Shown one piece after another: positions 1 through 12,900 of a stretch of 64,000 nt of DNA. The notes beneath the pieces were generated by a model. That model searched no databases and was not told the DNA's origin. It was given only the letters and a program-made list of their open reading frames with translations. The stretch lies in the NCBI GenBank assembly GCA_029215795.1, contig JARDYH010000001.1, positions 224,443,654 to 224,507,653 of the forward strand. Direction: 5' to 3'. The position numbers were made by a program, and so were the translations under genes. The stretch comes from Anniella stebbinsi (taxonomy: Eukaryota; Chordata; Lepidosauria; Squamata; Anniellidae). The first letter of the stretch is position 1. Each line of letters begins with the position of its first letter.

Positions 1-129
1 GTTCTCTCAGAAATTAAATTAAGAAGTTAACATGAAGAGTGCAGCACCTTCCACCAGGAGTGTTAATGAGAATGTACCAGAGAAGAGAAAACCTGAGCCA
101 AAAGTTGGTGAAGTGTATTTGTTAATATA

Positions 130-295
130 AACTACAAGCTGGAATATGCCAGTTCAAATCTCACTTCAGCCATTAACTCATTAGGAGGCCTTAGGCAAAG
201 TATTGTTCTCTTGGCCTCAGCCTTCCCATCTGCAAAATGGGTATTATAATAATGCAGATCTATTTTGCATGGCTATTGGTATGAATGATGTGTCT
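130..295 (+). repeat. MIR-like CORE-SINE fragment
   Basis: CCTTAGGCAAAGTATTG, then CCTCAGCCTTCCCATCTGC and AAAATGGGTATTATAATAATG match the ancient MIR pattern. Confidence 0.7.
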
Positions 296-1012
296 GCAGT
301 GTCTTGATTATTGAAGCCTCTGTAAATACTAGGTATCATTCTTTCTTGGATGCAATGCAGTGAAAGTTCAGCGTACCCAAGTTTTCTACTCAGATGCACC
401 TGACTTTGTTGGTTCTGTCAACAGATTTTGAAGTGCATATTAAAATAAGCCATCACTCTTAGTTCCATCTCCCCATCCCCACCCAATGTGTTTGCTAATC
501 TGTGGATTGCTTAACATCTACAATAGGTCTGAAATTAACATTTTGGCCTACGTTAGGCATTCTTAGAAACTTGCCTCACCCTGTGAGTATGACTTTACCC
601 CTGTAATACTGGCAGTTGGGAGCATCCCTCCCTTCCTCATCATTAGAAAAGTAGACTATAGCCTATATCTCCCCCCCCCCATCTTTTCATTTCAGAACCT
701 GAATTATGTTGATCTTGATATCATGTGCAGTGATAATGATGGTCACAAGACATCCCCTATCCCTAACTTCTGGTTGTCCCTATCCTATGGATATTCATTT
801 ACTGATTACATTTCTATACTGCACAATAGCCAAAGCTCTCTCAGTGATTCACAAAAATCACAACCTTAAAATGCAAAAATTAAAGGCACAATCCTATGCT
901 TGTTTAGACAGAAAAAATGTCCTACAACCACCAGCATTCCCTAGCCATCATGGCTGCCTGGACAGATGCTGCGAGTTGTAAGGCTTTTTTTCTGTCTGAA
1001 CGTGCATAGAAT

Positions 1013-1260
1013 TGTCCCTTTGGCTGCAATCCTGTACACACTTACCTGAGAGTAAATCTTATAATATTCAGTAGGACTTACTTCTGAGTAGGTATGTAAA
1101 CTGCATTATAAACTAAAAAATGGAGGCTGCCTTTACACTTTGGCGAGTCTTGCTTCAAAATCGAAGCTACTGAAGCACAAGCCTATGCATGTCTATTCTG
1201 AAGTAAACCTCACTGAGTTCAATGGGACTTACTCTGAGGTAACTGCCTATAGAATTGCAT
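1013..1260. repeat. Two copies of the 90-bp palindromic repeat
   Basis: CTGCAATCCTGTACACACTT, TTCAGTAGGACTTACTTCTG and, in the second copy, TTCAATGGGACTTACTCTGA. Confidence 0.75.
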
Positions 1261-2062
1261 CCCAAATGTCTCAATTATTCATGTGTTGATGTTTTTGAGA
1301 TCACAATTAAGATATTGAAAGACATCCACTAAGAACATAAAAAACAAACTAGATCATATAACTAAGTACTGTCTATCAGTCATTGGAGCAAGATAAGGTG
1401 CGGTAGCACATTAAAGTTCAGGCCCACACATGCATGAACACCCGCTTATGCTCAACACTTGGTCACTGGTAAGGGAATGTGTGAACTGCCCGCTTTCATT
1501 GAAAAGGATTGTGACTGATGACATGAATGTTCTCTTCATGGCCACCAATCGGAGATTCACACATGCAAGTCATCGCTTGATGCTCCAATCGAGGAGCCCA
1601 CACGTGTGAACCAGCTCCCAGGTTTTGCCGGGCAGGGAAGAGCTTTATTGCTCTGTATCAAATGTTCACAATCAGCATGGCGTTATTTCGCACAGCCTAA
1701 AATGTCGACACATATATTTTCAGGCACAGCAAACCACGCGCTCACAGGAAAAACTGTATTCAAGACTTACGTTTCCTCAAGCACCATCCGTGCAATGAAA
1801 GAGTGGTTGACCGAAGTCACGTCCATTTGTTCTTGGGCTGGCTCCTACCGTATACTTCACGTAGTCATTAAATCTGTTCGTATTTTATTGTGTTGCTATA
1901 AATGCAGCCAGGTCCTATGCTGATTTTTGTAGAATCATGTCCCAGTACATTTAACGGGACGTAGTCACTACAGGTTAACACGTCCATGGGATTTTCTTGC
2001 TCGGGATATTGTTAGGACAGGCATGACACAGTTCAAATCCTGAACATTGTTCACTGGGAATT

Positions 2063-2400
2063 AAGGTTGCAATTCTGTCCGCATTCACCTGGGAGAATGC
2101 AGCTTTTAGTTAGCCATGGATAGGATTACATTGGCAGGCTAGTCTATAATCCTATCTGCCTGAACTTGGGAGAAAGTCCTATTAAATGCAATAGGCTTAA
2201 TTTTCAAGCAATCCTTACGTCTCGGGTTATAGCAGCTATCCAATGCATGGAGGCTCAGGAGTAAGTCCCATTGAATTTGCAGTGTAGCAGTGCAATCCTA
2301 TGCATGTTTACTCAGAAATAAATCATATTGAGCTTGATGGGACTTACTCCCAAACAAGTGCATATAGGATTGTAACCTAAATCTCTCTTTTTTCAATGGG
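2063..2400. repeat. Cluster of three to four 90-bp palindromic repeat copies
   Basis: TTGCAATTCTGTCCGCATTC, GTCCTATTAAATGCAATAGG, GTGCAATCCTATGCATGTTT and GATGGGACTTACTCCC within 340 bp. Confidence 0.75.
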
Positions 2401-2948
2401 AATGAATTCCAAATAAGTATGTTTGGTTTTGCAGCAGAAGCTGAAGTTAAAAACCAGCAGGTTGCAACAAAACTTTATTCCAAGTAAACCCTCAGGATAG
2501 AACAGGTACTTGACCGTGTGTTCTGGGCCCTGATCCATCTGCTGCTGAGCACCTTAGCCCATTTTTAATGAGAGTCCCTGTAAAAATAAAAATGAGGCCG
2601 TTTATGTATTACTCAAGAGTAGAGAAAGCTGCTGCAAAAGAAGTTTCAATTTCCCTACTTCGAAATTGAAGTGGAGCCCAACTTTAGTCAAAAAAACCGG
2701 CAGCTGGGGCATTTTGAGGAACTTTCTATTGAGCAATAGGTTCTTGATACCAATTCTGCACTAGGCACTGACTGGAGAGAGGAAACAAGAAGCCCCAGGA
2801 AATTGGGGGCGCAGGGTGGTGGTTGGATGTTATAAGGCTGCGATCCTATGTGTACACTTATTTGGGAGTAAGCTCAATGCAATCAAACTTTCTTCTGAGT
2901 AAAATGTATAGGATCAGGCTCCATGTAACAGCAGCAGCAGCAGCAGCA

Positions 2949-2950
2949 TA

Positions 2951-2987
<37 letters not shown>
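2949..2987. repeat. (ATT)n microsatellite preceded by (CAG)n
   Basis: Tri-nucleotide run after AGCAGCAGCAGCAGCA. Confidence 0.95.
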
Positions 2988-2988
<1 letters not shown>

Positions 2989-3257
2989 ACAAAAATAAGA
3001 ATTTAGGTAAGCATCACTTTAACTTCACCTGGTGACAAGACGCTGGTTATTTCCGATAGCTGAAGGTGAGAGGTCGGATAATCACTCAACAGGGTTGCCT
3101 GTAAAGTGTGAACACTCACCTTGCTATTGCCTTTGGTCAAACAGGTCGTACAAAGCGGCTAGTCCTTTCAAAACCTGCCCATCCGGTTTGACCAGAGGGC
3201 GAGGAGACAGCTAGGCAAAAGAAATGAGCGTACACACCAGCCTCCCTCCATGCTGGG

Positions 3258-3372
3258 GCCTTCCAGATGTTTTGGACTACAACTCCCAGCATTCCTGACC
3301 ATTGGCTATGCCGGTTGAGGCTCGTTGGAACTGACAGCCAAAACGTCTGGAGGGTCCCAGGTTGGGAAAGGC
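3258..3372. repeat. Hairpin MITE, 'TTTTGGACTACAACTCCCAG' family
   Basis: CCAGATGTTTTGGACTACAA at one end is mirrored by CCAAAACGTCTGGAGGG at the other. Short non-autonomous DNA-transposon-like repeat with many copies in the window. Confidence 0.8.
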
Positions 3373-3975
3373 ACCCCAAGAGACAAGGCCTGCCTTCAGT
3401 TCTCTCGCGAACACCGTCCCAAGCCGCCACCCTCTATTCTTTTGTGTCCAGCTGCTTTGCTGTGAAGGCGCAGGAGGGAAGCGCTTCATCTTAAGGACAA
3501 GGAAAGAGGCACGAATCAGTGCGAGGATTACGCCCCCAAGGACACGCTTGCTCTTCCCCAGATAGCGAGCATCTGCTCTAGAGATTCTGGAAGAAGTCAC
3601 ATAAAATAGAAAAGAAAGAGAGAGGGGAAAAAAAGAGCAAAAGAACAGGGTTCGGTGTGAAGCAACATCATCCTTGGCAAGATTGATGATTGGGCGGCGT
3701 GGGAGGGGCGGACAAAAGGAGAAGACTCTTGACACTGCAAAGATGATCTCTCTCTTCTCTCCCCCCCCCCCCACCACAGACACACACACACCTGTGGCTC
3801 CTTGTTACCAGCAGTCACTACCACTCCGTCCGTGTATGCCAATGGCCTGTCAAACACAGCATCCCTCCTCTTCCCCTAGACGCCAACGTGCAAGAGCAGA
3901 TCACTTCGCAAACATTTCCTCGGTGATTCAAAAGCCTTCCAAAAATACGCAGAGCCTCCTCCATTACGCACAAGT

Positions 3976-4007
<32 letters not shown>
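3976..4007. repeat. (GT)n microsatellite
   Basis: Pure GT for about 30 bp. Confidence 0.95.
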
Positions 4008-4008
<1 letters not shown>

Positions 4009-4244
4009 GCTCTTAGAGGTGCAAGAGCGTTATTCACGTGAAATGAAAGCCGGTCCGTAGCTACGCAGCTGTTCGTTTTCCGCAAGCGGCCCTTGTCAGT
4101 TTCAGGCGGTTTGGTCTGATTCAGTTTATTTTAATCCTGGGGCGGGGGAGAGGCTGAAACTACGGCAGCAGTTGAGTAATCAGTCAAATGGAGCCGAGGG
4201 AGGCTGGTTTCAACAGAAATAACCCCTCCCTCGACATTTTTAGA

Positions 4245-4650
4245 CTAAGGTGATGATCCTGTAGTCTTGCCCGGGAGTAGGTAGACAATGGATAGGATTG
4301 CACTGCCGAGGAACAAATCAAACTACAAGCAGAACCATTTCTAGTTCGGGCATTCCAGGCCCAGGTTTGGTTTTACGTTAACTAAACATTAGGTCAGCAG
4401 AACATTCAGGATCTGCATGGATTAAGTGTAGGAATCAGTACATTTTTAAACGTTCTGTACTAAGACTGCAATCCTGTGCACTCTTACTTGGGAGGAAGTC
4501 CTATTAAAATGAGAGTTACTCCAGTGCAAACATCCACAGGATAGAACGCAAAGAAACTCAGGCTGCAATCCTATCCTCTTTTACTTGGGGGTAACTCCCA
4601 TTGATTGAAGTGGGACTTACTTCTGAGTAAACATGTGCAGGCTCGCACTG
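4245..4650. repeat. Cluster of 90-bp palindromic repeat copies
   Basis: Copies at about 4250-4310, 4465-4540 and 4561-4650. The last reads GGCTGCAATCCTATCCTC and AGTGGGACTTACTTCTGAG. Confidence 0.75.
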
Positions 4651-5495
4651 TTAGTCAACTTCACTTGAACCCAGTAGCTATCCGGAAAGAACAGGTGTGC
4701 ACCAACAGCAGAGAAAATAGGCATTAAACCGACAGCTCTTGACAGTTGACAATATTCAGTTTTGTACACCCATGCAATTAGATCATATCTAACTGACAAG
4801 GCAAGCAGAAGACTACAAACTTTCCTAGCTGAGCAGCTGCGGATAACTCATCGACTTACCCAGCCAGCCATTCTTGCTAGTTAGTCTGCCGATGTCTCCA
4901 TCCGAGTCACTTCACACAAACAGTCGTGCTGTTCCGCTGAAAACCAAACACTGCTTGACTGAGGGTGTTACTATTGTTTCTAAAGGCAGAAAACCCGATC
5001 TAGGTTGCTGTTTAATCAGAGGTTCGATAGAGGAGGGCTGTCTCCAGAGGATTTATTACATAATCCATCAAACTACTTTTCATCTGGCAAAGAGAGATTT
5101 GACAGTCCGGATAAATTGCTTCTTGACGGGAAGGTCCCGTCCCCCCGTCCCCCGAGTGTGTATTGCTTTTCTTTCTTTTTTTGCCAAAGTCCTGCTACTA
5201 AGACATGATCTTTTGTCTCCAAGTGCAAAGGGGTTCTTTACATTGGCTGTAAGATAGAAGAGAGGAAGAGCGCCGCGGCCACTGGAGACCTTTTCCCCTC
5301 CAGGAGGTGGATAATCATTGCGGTGCTCTGGTCGTCGAGCCAAAAGCCCCTTTCTACCCCCATGGCAACAAAATTAAAAGTTACCGATCTCCCCTTCCGA
5401 CCGAGGGGTTAAAATCAGGCCTCGAAGGTCGGCTGGAGCTTGGGAAGGAGCTGCAAAATCAATAAAAAAGGGGGGAGATGGTAAACCATAGTGAG

Positions 5496-5499
<4 letters not shown>

Positions 5500-5572
<73 letters not shown>
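5500..5572. repeat. (GA)n microsatellite
   Basis: About 72 bp of pure GA; translates to meaningless Arg-Glu open frames. Confidence 0.95.
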
Positions 5573-5574
<2 letters not shown>

Positions 5575-7124
5575 TGCTTGGCCCTTTGAGCCTGGAGCCG
5601 TGGGACTCCGGCCCTCAGTTCCTTTCAGGCTGTGCTATGCGCGTCTCTTCTCACTCTGCGCTGTCCCAGGTGCTGATCTCTTTCCAAAGTGAGAAGCGAA
5701 TTTTCCCGGGCCACGTGGAGACGGCAGAATTCTCGAACAGTTGGATAACTGTCATTCACACACACAATTTCAGCGAGTGAACTCTGCTGTTGGGACTGTA
5801 TGGCCTCTGAGGTGCCTTCAACCTCAAGGTTGCTGTGAATTACATGCCCCCCCAACAGTGAATTAAAACACAGGCACACACAGACTCACCCCAAAGTAAA
5901 TTGAGGGGGGGGGGGGGGGGAACAAACCTAAATCAACCAAAAACTAAAAACATTCCTCCAGGTAGTGTGAGGAAAAGAAAGCCCTCTGAAACCCGGGAGA
6001 GCCCCTGCCAGTCAGTGTCGACAATACTGGGCTAGATGGACCAATGGTTTGACTCAGTATAAGACAGCTTCCTAAAATGGCCAGGCCAACATCACACAGG
6101 ATGAGGGAACTATTGGGTTTGCAGCTCTTTCTGTGCAGAAGTGAAATGACATCTCCTCCAACCTCATCTGCACTGCTTCTGACCCCTCCACCCACCCATT
6201 TTCCAGCACTTGTAAAGCAGACAGTGGTTTCTTTTCCCTGTTCCTATTGCTTCCTGATTTGGATCCCAACTCTTTGAAAAAGCTGAGCAGAGTCGTTTGC
6301 TCCAAAGCATTCTCAGGCGCTGCTCTCTGCAAAGAGCCAGCGCTGAGCTCTGTTCAAAGAAAGCCCAGTTAAGTGCAATTTGATCCGGATTCAAGCATAT
6401 AGATAAGGAAAGAGGAGCAGCAGGAGAAGCCAATGTTCCTAACCTCAGACTGATGGTCACTTTGTCTTTAAAAACAAACAAACCATACCAAACACCAAGG
6501 GTTCTATCCCATAATAGTCTAACTTAAATCCCAGCTATTTCAATTAGTCTACTTTAAGTAGAACTAACACTGGATACAATCTCTTGGCTAAAAATTGATT
6601 TTTCTGAGCTATATAACCATTTCTTATAACAGTTACTCTTTCATAAACATCAAACAACAACAAAAATAGTATTTTAAAAATCAAACAAAATATTGGTGAG
6701 GGTATTTGAAGCATATATTTTTTCTGATCTGCCTCCCTTTAACTATGGATTTCATTTCGGTGTTACTGTCCACACATGGACACATTTGCGTCAGTAGGTT
6801 GGCAACAAAAACCCAGCTGCTCTTAATTCAAATGCAACTGACTTGAATAGGAGTGTCTGTCACATGAATAAGTGCAGTTTTTAGTTTGTGTTTAAAAACA
6901 ACTCAGGATCCCAAATCTTCCTCCTGCTCTTCCCTAAAGCCCCACCAGAGATCCTCCGTCTCCACCTCTTCCAGCGTGTGACCTGGAGTGTAGCGAAGCA
7001 GTAGGTTGGATCTGGACTTAGTCATACTTAGAACAGACCACTGAAGTCTAATCCATCCTGGTGTGTCTGACTTGAATCTGGCTTCCAGTACCTACAGAGC
7101 AAGGAATGAGTAAAAAGTCTCTTT

Positions 7125-7205
7125 CTTTACGCTTCATTTCCCGTTTGTAAAACGGGATTAAAAGTCACCTGCTTCACAGGGCAGCCTGGAGGACATATAC
7201 AATAA
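7125..7205 (+). repeat. MIR-like CORE-SINE fragment
   Basis: TCATTTCCCGTTTGTAAAAC and CACCTGCTTCACAGGG follow the MIR core pattern. Confidence 0.6.
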
Positions 7206-7213
7206 TGCCTGGT

Positions 7214-7365
7214 TTTGCATATTAACAGTGCGATCCTATGCATGTTTATTCAGAAGTCCCATGATATTCAGTACTGCTTACTCCCTGGTAAGTGTGCAGC
7301 CTACCAACTGGATGCTATGCAAGTTCTCGTTACATCCAATGGGACTTAAGTTCAAGCCTAAGATT
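7214..7365. repeat. 90-bp palindromic repeat copies
   Basis: GTGCGATCCTATGCATGTTT, then CATCCAATGGGACTTAAG. Confidence 0.65.
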
Positions 7366-7399
7366 GCTGTCTAAGAATATTATGAGAGTTTATATTGTA

Positions 7400-7516
7400 A
7401 ACCAGCCTTCCCCAATCTCCAGATGTGTTGGAATGCAAGTCCCATCATTCCCAGCCATTGTGGCCAATGACAGTCCAATACCTCCGGAAGGCACCAGGTT
7501 GGGTAAAGGCTGTGGT
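7400..7516. repeat. Hairpin MITE, same family as 3258-3372
   Basis: CCAGCCTTCCCCAATCTCC to GGCACCAGGTTGGGTAAAGG, with CAAGTCCCATCATTCCCAGC inside. Confidence 0.75.
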
Positions 7517-8867
7517 AAACGATCTTTAGTCACTTGGCAAGATAACGATATGACTTTCTCCATTTTAGCATCAATAACAACAACATAGTTAAAATCATTG
7601 TTAGATATAATATGATACAGCCCTGGAGCTTCCAGTTAGTTCACAATTTTATGAGAGGGTCGTCATTTCTGGACTACAGACAATACTTTTCTGAAATAGC
7701 CGAAATGATTTAGAATACTTGGACACTGACAAATAGTGTAACACGTAAACGACAGCAAAAGTTCCGTTGCTGCGCTGTTTAAAGGTATTCCTCCCATAAC
7801 AGTAGGTGGAATAATATATTGCAATTTGTGACAAGCAAAATAATAGTCTGTGCAGAGCCGCCTAGTGGCCGGTTGTAGCATCTCAAGCCACCAGAGTTCC
7901 GGCTCACTCTGTGCTCTATTTACATTTTTGATTGTCATCTATTTCCTCAAATGTTTTCTTTAAGATCTGCTTTCTGTAAGACCATCGCTACTGGGAATCT
8001 CAAGGGCCTTAAACCTGGCAAATCTTAGGGATTCCATATCGAGCAGCAGTCAGTTTCTCATCACCTGGGAAGATGTTGAGGACTTTTTGCAACCTGCAGT
8101 AGTGAGTGGTAGATTCATTCTGCCTATAATGGAGAAGGTTTACAGATGCTCTCCAGGCGTTGCTCAAAAATCTACATAGAAATAAATCAGCACCCCTCTG
8201 CCTTCGTTCTCGGAGCCTCGATAGATCGAGGTTTGAGCTGGACACCCATGTATCTGGTATGATAGGTAGTGGAATAGAAGCCCATTCTAAATGAATTAAT
8301 CTGTTTCAACCAGTGGGATAGTAGGGGAAACTGTGGCAGACAATTTACTAGCTACCTTCACTGCCTTTACAATACGATATCTTCCCAACATCCTCAACTG
8401 CTGTAATCTACATTCCACTGAAATAAGTGGCAACCCAGTTCAGTGGCTCTGGATTGCAAACTTACATGTTCTTTCTCCCTTCCACTGCCTCCCAAGACCC
8501 AGATATATCAGACTCCTGATTTCCCCTTACAAGTAACTGTCATCTGGATGCATCAGCCCTTTTCCTAGTGCTGGCGAGATACCTGCGTGGCAGGGCAGGA
8601 AATCCAACTATTTGTCCACGTGGCAATACAAAACTGAGAATGTAGAGGTGAGAAAAACAAAAACAAGTTTTCAACGTTTTCAAAATGCAGGATGGGGTAA
8701 AAGAGGGAAGAGGTAGGTTGCATAGGACAGGGAAGAGCAGACGCCTCCTTTCCATGTGTTAGGAATCCCACCCCCCACCCTGTTCCTTACGCTATCCTCA
8801 GCTTGCTAAAGTCTCACAAAAGGCCAAAGTGCTGCGTTCAAAGACTTTCTTAACGTTTTTGCCAGTT

Positions 8868-8873
8868 TTTATT
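8868..8873 (-). terminator. Candidate polyadenylation signal AATAAA for TBR1
   Basis: AATAAA on the minus strand, preceded by GTACAAGAAGTAT and followed by AAACTGGC. It lies at the end of the repeat-free block that looks like the distal 3' UTR. Cleavage would fall near 8845-8855. Confidence 0.5.
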
Positions 8874-9176
8874 ATACTTCTTGTACACAGACAATACAAA
8901 TGGGCGAAAAACCAAAACATTTTTCCCCCAGTGGTTTGCAAATTGTAGAAATAATTATTCAGATGCACAGACATAACAGGAACAAATATTTTGTTTTGTT
9001 TGTTTCTTTAAAAAATCACGACAATCATTTACAGAAGAGCCAAAAAAAATTATACACACGATCAAACCCCTGAATGCCTATTTGGGAATGTTTCCCTGTT
9101 GACTGGAATCTACTTAATAATTTTGCCTGATGCATATTTTTATGGTTTTTTCCTCCCCACCCCCACCCCCAATATT

Positions 9177-9179
<3 letters not shown>

Positions 9180-9208
<29 letters not shown>
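9180..9208. repeat. (GA)n microsatellite in the probable TBR1 3' UTR
   Basis: About 29 bp of pure repeat; reads (CU)n in the transcript. Confidence 0.9.
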
Positions 9209-9210
<2 letters not shown>

Positions 9211-9974
9211 GATCATATAGATTTCCTACACAAAATTCGCAGACTAGCAACTCTACATCAACGAGGGGGTGGGGGGGTATTAAATGCTCGACTTAACAGG
9301 AAAAATTAAGAAGAAAATAGAAAGGAAAGGAAATTACTCTTAACTGGCACCATCTAATAGTCTATTCCCCGGAAAGGCTGTTTTCGGGAGCTTAGGTAAG
9401 CATTTAAAAAATAAATTAAAACCAAAACCAAAACCAAAAAAATAAAAAATAAAAAAGTCCAAACGAAATGCAATTTTAAAAATCTTACAGTTCACAAAGT
9501 CATCTTCACTGGACTACACTATGGGTACCAACAAGTCAGTTGTCTATTATCGGTTGTAGCTTGTTCATTACAAGATTTACAGTAATATAAATCATTTAAG
9601 TGGGGTGGGGGTGGGGGTGGAAAGAGAGAAATGGCGAAGAAATTGAATGGCACTTGCACGTGAAACTGTAATGGACTGGGGGAGGGGCGGACAGGTAGGA
9701 AGAGAAAACCATTAGACAATGCATGTAAATAGATATTAGAGTTCAAATGATTCGATTTACAACAAATTTATTCATTTACTGACCTGCCTCCTTAAACGGC
9801 AAGCATTTAGTTCGGTTTTAAACCGAGCTGCCATATCTTGAAAAATTGTTCTCATCTGATGGCATTGCGGGGGTGAGCTATTTCCCATTTATAAAGCCCT
9901 GCCGAAATCACCAGGACGATTCTAACCAAGGTAGTACACCAAGCCTTAGGGCATGAACTAGCCAAGAGTAAATA

Positions 9975-11290
9975 TCTTTAAGGCTGCAAATCTGTACACG
10001 CCCTACTTGGGAGTAAGACCAGTTGAATTCAAGAGGACTTACTTCTGTGTACTCAAGGATAGAATTGCAGTTTAAGACCCTGTTCAGATGACACGCTAAG
10101 CCACAGTGGGTAAGCATTTTGAGTGAAACATTATGGCTTAGGATGTGGTGTGAACCATTCCGAACCACGGTGGGTACATAACCATAGTTTAAACATACTC
10201 ACTAACCATTTGCTGCAGCAGGGTTAACAAGCAGCCTAGCCATGGTTAGGCTGGTTGTTAACCGTTTTCCAGCAAATGCTTAGTGAGCATGTTTAAACCA
10301 TGATTTTCTGAACAATCCCCAAGTCTCTTGATTTAACTGAAAGAATTAATCACATTCTGGGGAAACCACATGGTTTATTTTACCATTGGAACCAATTGTA
10401 TTTTATAAGTGCTTCTTCATTTACAGCCGATTCCAGTCCATCTCTATTCAGCAGTAGTCCTACCAATTTCAATGAAGTTTAAGGGTATGCTCTTGGTCTT
10501 TATTTCCAGAACCCCCTGGTCCTAAGTATGCACAGTGGGCCAAAGAGGCGCACACAAGTCCCATTGCATGTGATGATGGGGAGACATGTGCAATCTTAAA
10601 CACACTTACTACCAAATTACAAATGAGAGGGGGACTTGCTTTCCAGTGAATAGATATTAGGATTGGGCTGCCAACCCCACAAATTTATTAAATTTGGAAG
10701 CACCTAACATTATTTCAGGATTGCACTCAGTATTTGAAAGGTTGATTAATTTACTTATTTATCCCTCCGCCCATCCTTGGCCATCTGTATCATGGTGCTT
10801 TACAAACTACAACCCTGATCACACAGGCTTGTGCAAACTGAATGGGACTTACTTTCAAGTAAATGCGTGTAAGATCGGGATGCAATTCCAGCACAACAAA
10901 ACGGACATGATGCAGTCACAGTTAAGAACTATCCAGCCAGTTTACTCAGAAAGACGTCTAGTTGAATTCGATGGGACTTACTCCCAAGTAAGTACACATA
11001 AATTGCAAGGTTAAAGCCCCACTAATTTCAGGAGAAGATCTGAAATAGATTACGATTTAGCCTGCCATTCCTACACACACACAAGGAAGTAAATCCCGTT
11101 AGTCCCTGGGGGACTTACTTCTGAGTAAACATGTCCAAGATTGAGCTGTAAACTTGACTGGATCGTACTCAAAATTACTGTGCATATTCCACTATGACGT
11201 CCTATAGATAAAGTCGAGCTCCACATTGAGAAGTTGTAAAGATTTAGGCACATTTACTGGAATGCAAACTCCACTAAAATGGTAAAACAA
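9975..11290. repeat. Dense cluster of 90-bp palindromic repeats in the probable TBR1 3' UTR
   Basis: Copies at about 9980-10075, 10425-10500, 10590-10680, 10805-10880, 10925-11015 and 11060-11155, identified by TGGGACTTACT and TTGGGAGTAAG-type blocks, in both orientations. Confidence 0.7.
10080..10315. mobile_element. MITE, 'GTTCAGA-ACACGCTAA' family (family B)
   Basis: Starts TGTTCAGATGACACGCTAAG and is internally fold-back around GCCATGGTTAGGCTGGTTG. Copies are also at 33658-33873, 51958-52318 and 61148-61478. It would lie in the TBR1 3' UTR. Confidence 0.75.
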
Positions 11291-11877
11291 GGAAAATCAA
11301 ACACTTTAAATGCCCATTCATTTCATTAGGAACTAAGTACTTTCCTTATTTTGTTCCTACTGAAATCAATAGGATGTATAAAGTATTTAATTTTAATTTT
11401 GGTACGATCCTGCCCAGAAGGATAAATTTCTAAATATGTTTGGAATTGAAGTGTGAAGCCATGAATCCATAACCCCAAAAGCGAAGGGCAGTGTGACTTA
11501 CAAGTTGTATGTATCCACTGTTAGTCTAACTTCAGCCCCATTCATTAACTCTGTGTAGTCTAAGATTCGATACAACTCATTGTCTGTTTTTACAGAAATT
11601 TAATTAGAATTAAGTTGTTTTACTTTCAGTGAAGTTTACTTCTACGGAAATGTATGTACTAAGATGTTAACAGGATTTGTTGATCTCTTTATATATGAAC
11701 TTTAATCTTGTCAGCCTAACTTTATTGATTTTATTATTGTAGTTTTGATCTATCACTTCTGTAACAACCATGTTGGGAAAGAAGCAAATATCTTTAACAA
11801 AATAAATAAATACATAAACTTTTTCGGAGTATTAAATGTAGGTGTGGATGAATTAAATGTAATGCTGAAAGGGGGGG

Positions 11878-12900
11878 ATGTTTTACAACTCAATCTTATA
11901 CATATCTACTTACAAATAAGCCCCACTGATATCAATGAAGCTCAGTCCTAGGCAACTGGGTTTGGGATTGCAGCCTTCAATATCTGAAACGTTGTATAGA
12001 CAATCCATCACATTATTGCATTTGCATCCACTATAAAGTTTTGGAGTCTTTTTCTTTTCTTTTTTAAATGGCTAATTCTCCTTCCATAGTGAATATTAGC
12101 CCTTGGCAAAGGAAGAGGAAAATTAGGAAATGGCACATCTCTACCTACCCTACTTTTTTTCCAAATTGGTGGCAGGAGTGGGAGATAAGATGTATGCAGT
12201 TTATGAGTAGCCAGCCATTGGCAATTTGATCTTAAACCATGTTTACTCAGAAGTAATACCCACTAAGACAGCAATCTTATACACGTTTGGACAGGAGGAA
12301 AAAAAAGTCCTGTAACTCCCAGCATTCCCCAGTCAGTCATGCATTGCTGGCTGGGGAATGCTGGGAGTAGCAGGACTCCCCCCCCCCCCTCTAAACATTG
12401 AGTCCTAAATTCCATGGCACCTGGTAAGTCTTCAATTGCAGTCGTCAACAAAATGGACAGGCATTTGCAGAGGGGAGATACTCTGAGAATCCAAAACAAA
12501 TCTGCTTTGAAATTCTTTAAAGCCACACAAAATATTGAGCCGTTTGACCAGCCTCATCCTCCGCATTCATCAATGCAGAATAATTGCAACCTTTGAGTCC
12601 CATTCCCAGATCATTGATTGCCCGATCCTAACGATCAGTGAAATCCTATACATGTCTATTCAGCGGTCCCATTGAATTCCATCAGGCTTATTTCCAGTTT
12701 AATGGAGTGTAGGATTGCGCTTTAGGACTGCAGTCCCATTCACACTTACCCGGGAGTAAGCCCCAATACATATTGGGGGACTTACTTCCAAAGAAACACA
12801 CATAGGCTACTTGCTACAAATATGTTAACTCAGATTGAGGAGGACTGGTGACTTTAATGGGACTTACTCCCAAGTAAACGCATGCCTAGGATGGATTTTT
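11878..12900. repeat. Further 90-bp palindromic repeats in the probable TBR1 3' UTR
   Basis: Copies at about 11885-11975, 12235-12290, 12625-12720, 12725-12810 and 12820-12895. Confidence 0.65.
12308..12375. repeat. Hairpin repeat around ACTCCCAGCATTCCCCAG
   Basis: Inverted arms ACTCCCAGCATTCCCCAG and CTGGGGAATGCTGGGAGT with a short spacer. Within the probable TBR1 3' UTR. Confidence 0.85.

Larger units (their letters stand above)
1..8840. other. Intergenic region downstream of TBR1
   Basis: No coding exon recognised on either strand. Beyond the repeats listed separately, the stretches 4860-5480 and 3380-4150 are comparatively CpG-rich and repeat-poor, and 1400-1620 resembles another decayed MITE. 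In mammals SLC4A10 lies on this side, so distal 5' exons or regulatory sequence for it are possible but not visible. Confidence 0.6.

Noticed and set aside
5478..5780. 100-codon open frame over a GA repeat
   Set aside because: Arg-Glu dipeptides from a microsatellite; no start context or similarity.
1..8840. 5' exons of SLC4A10
   Set aside because: Expected on this side by synteny, but no match to its coding start was seen. Non-coding first exons cannot be judged by eye.
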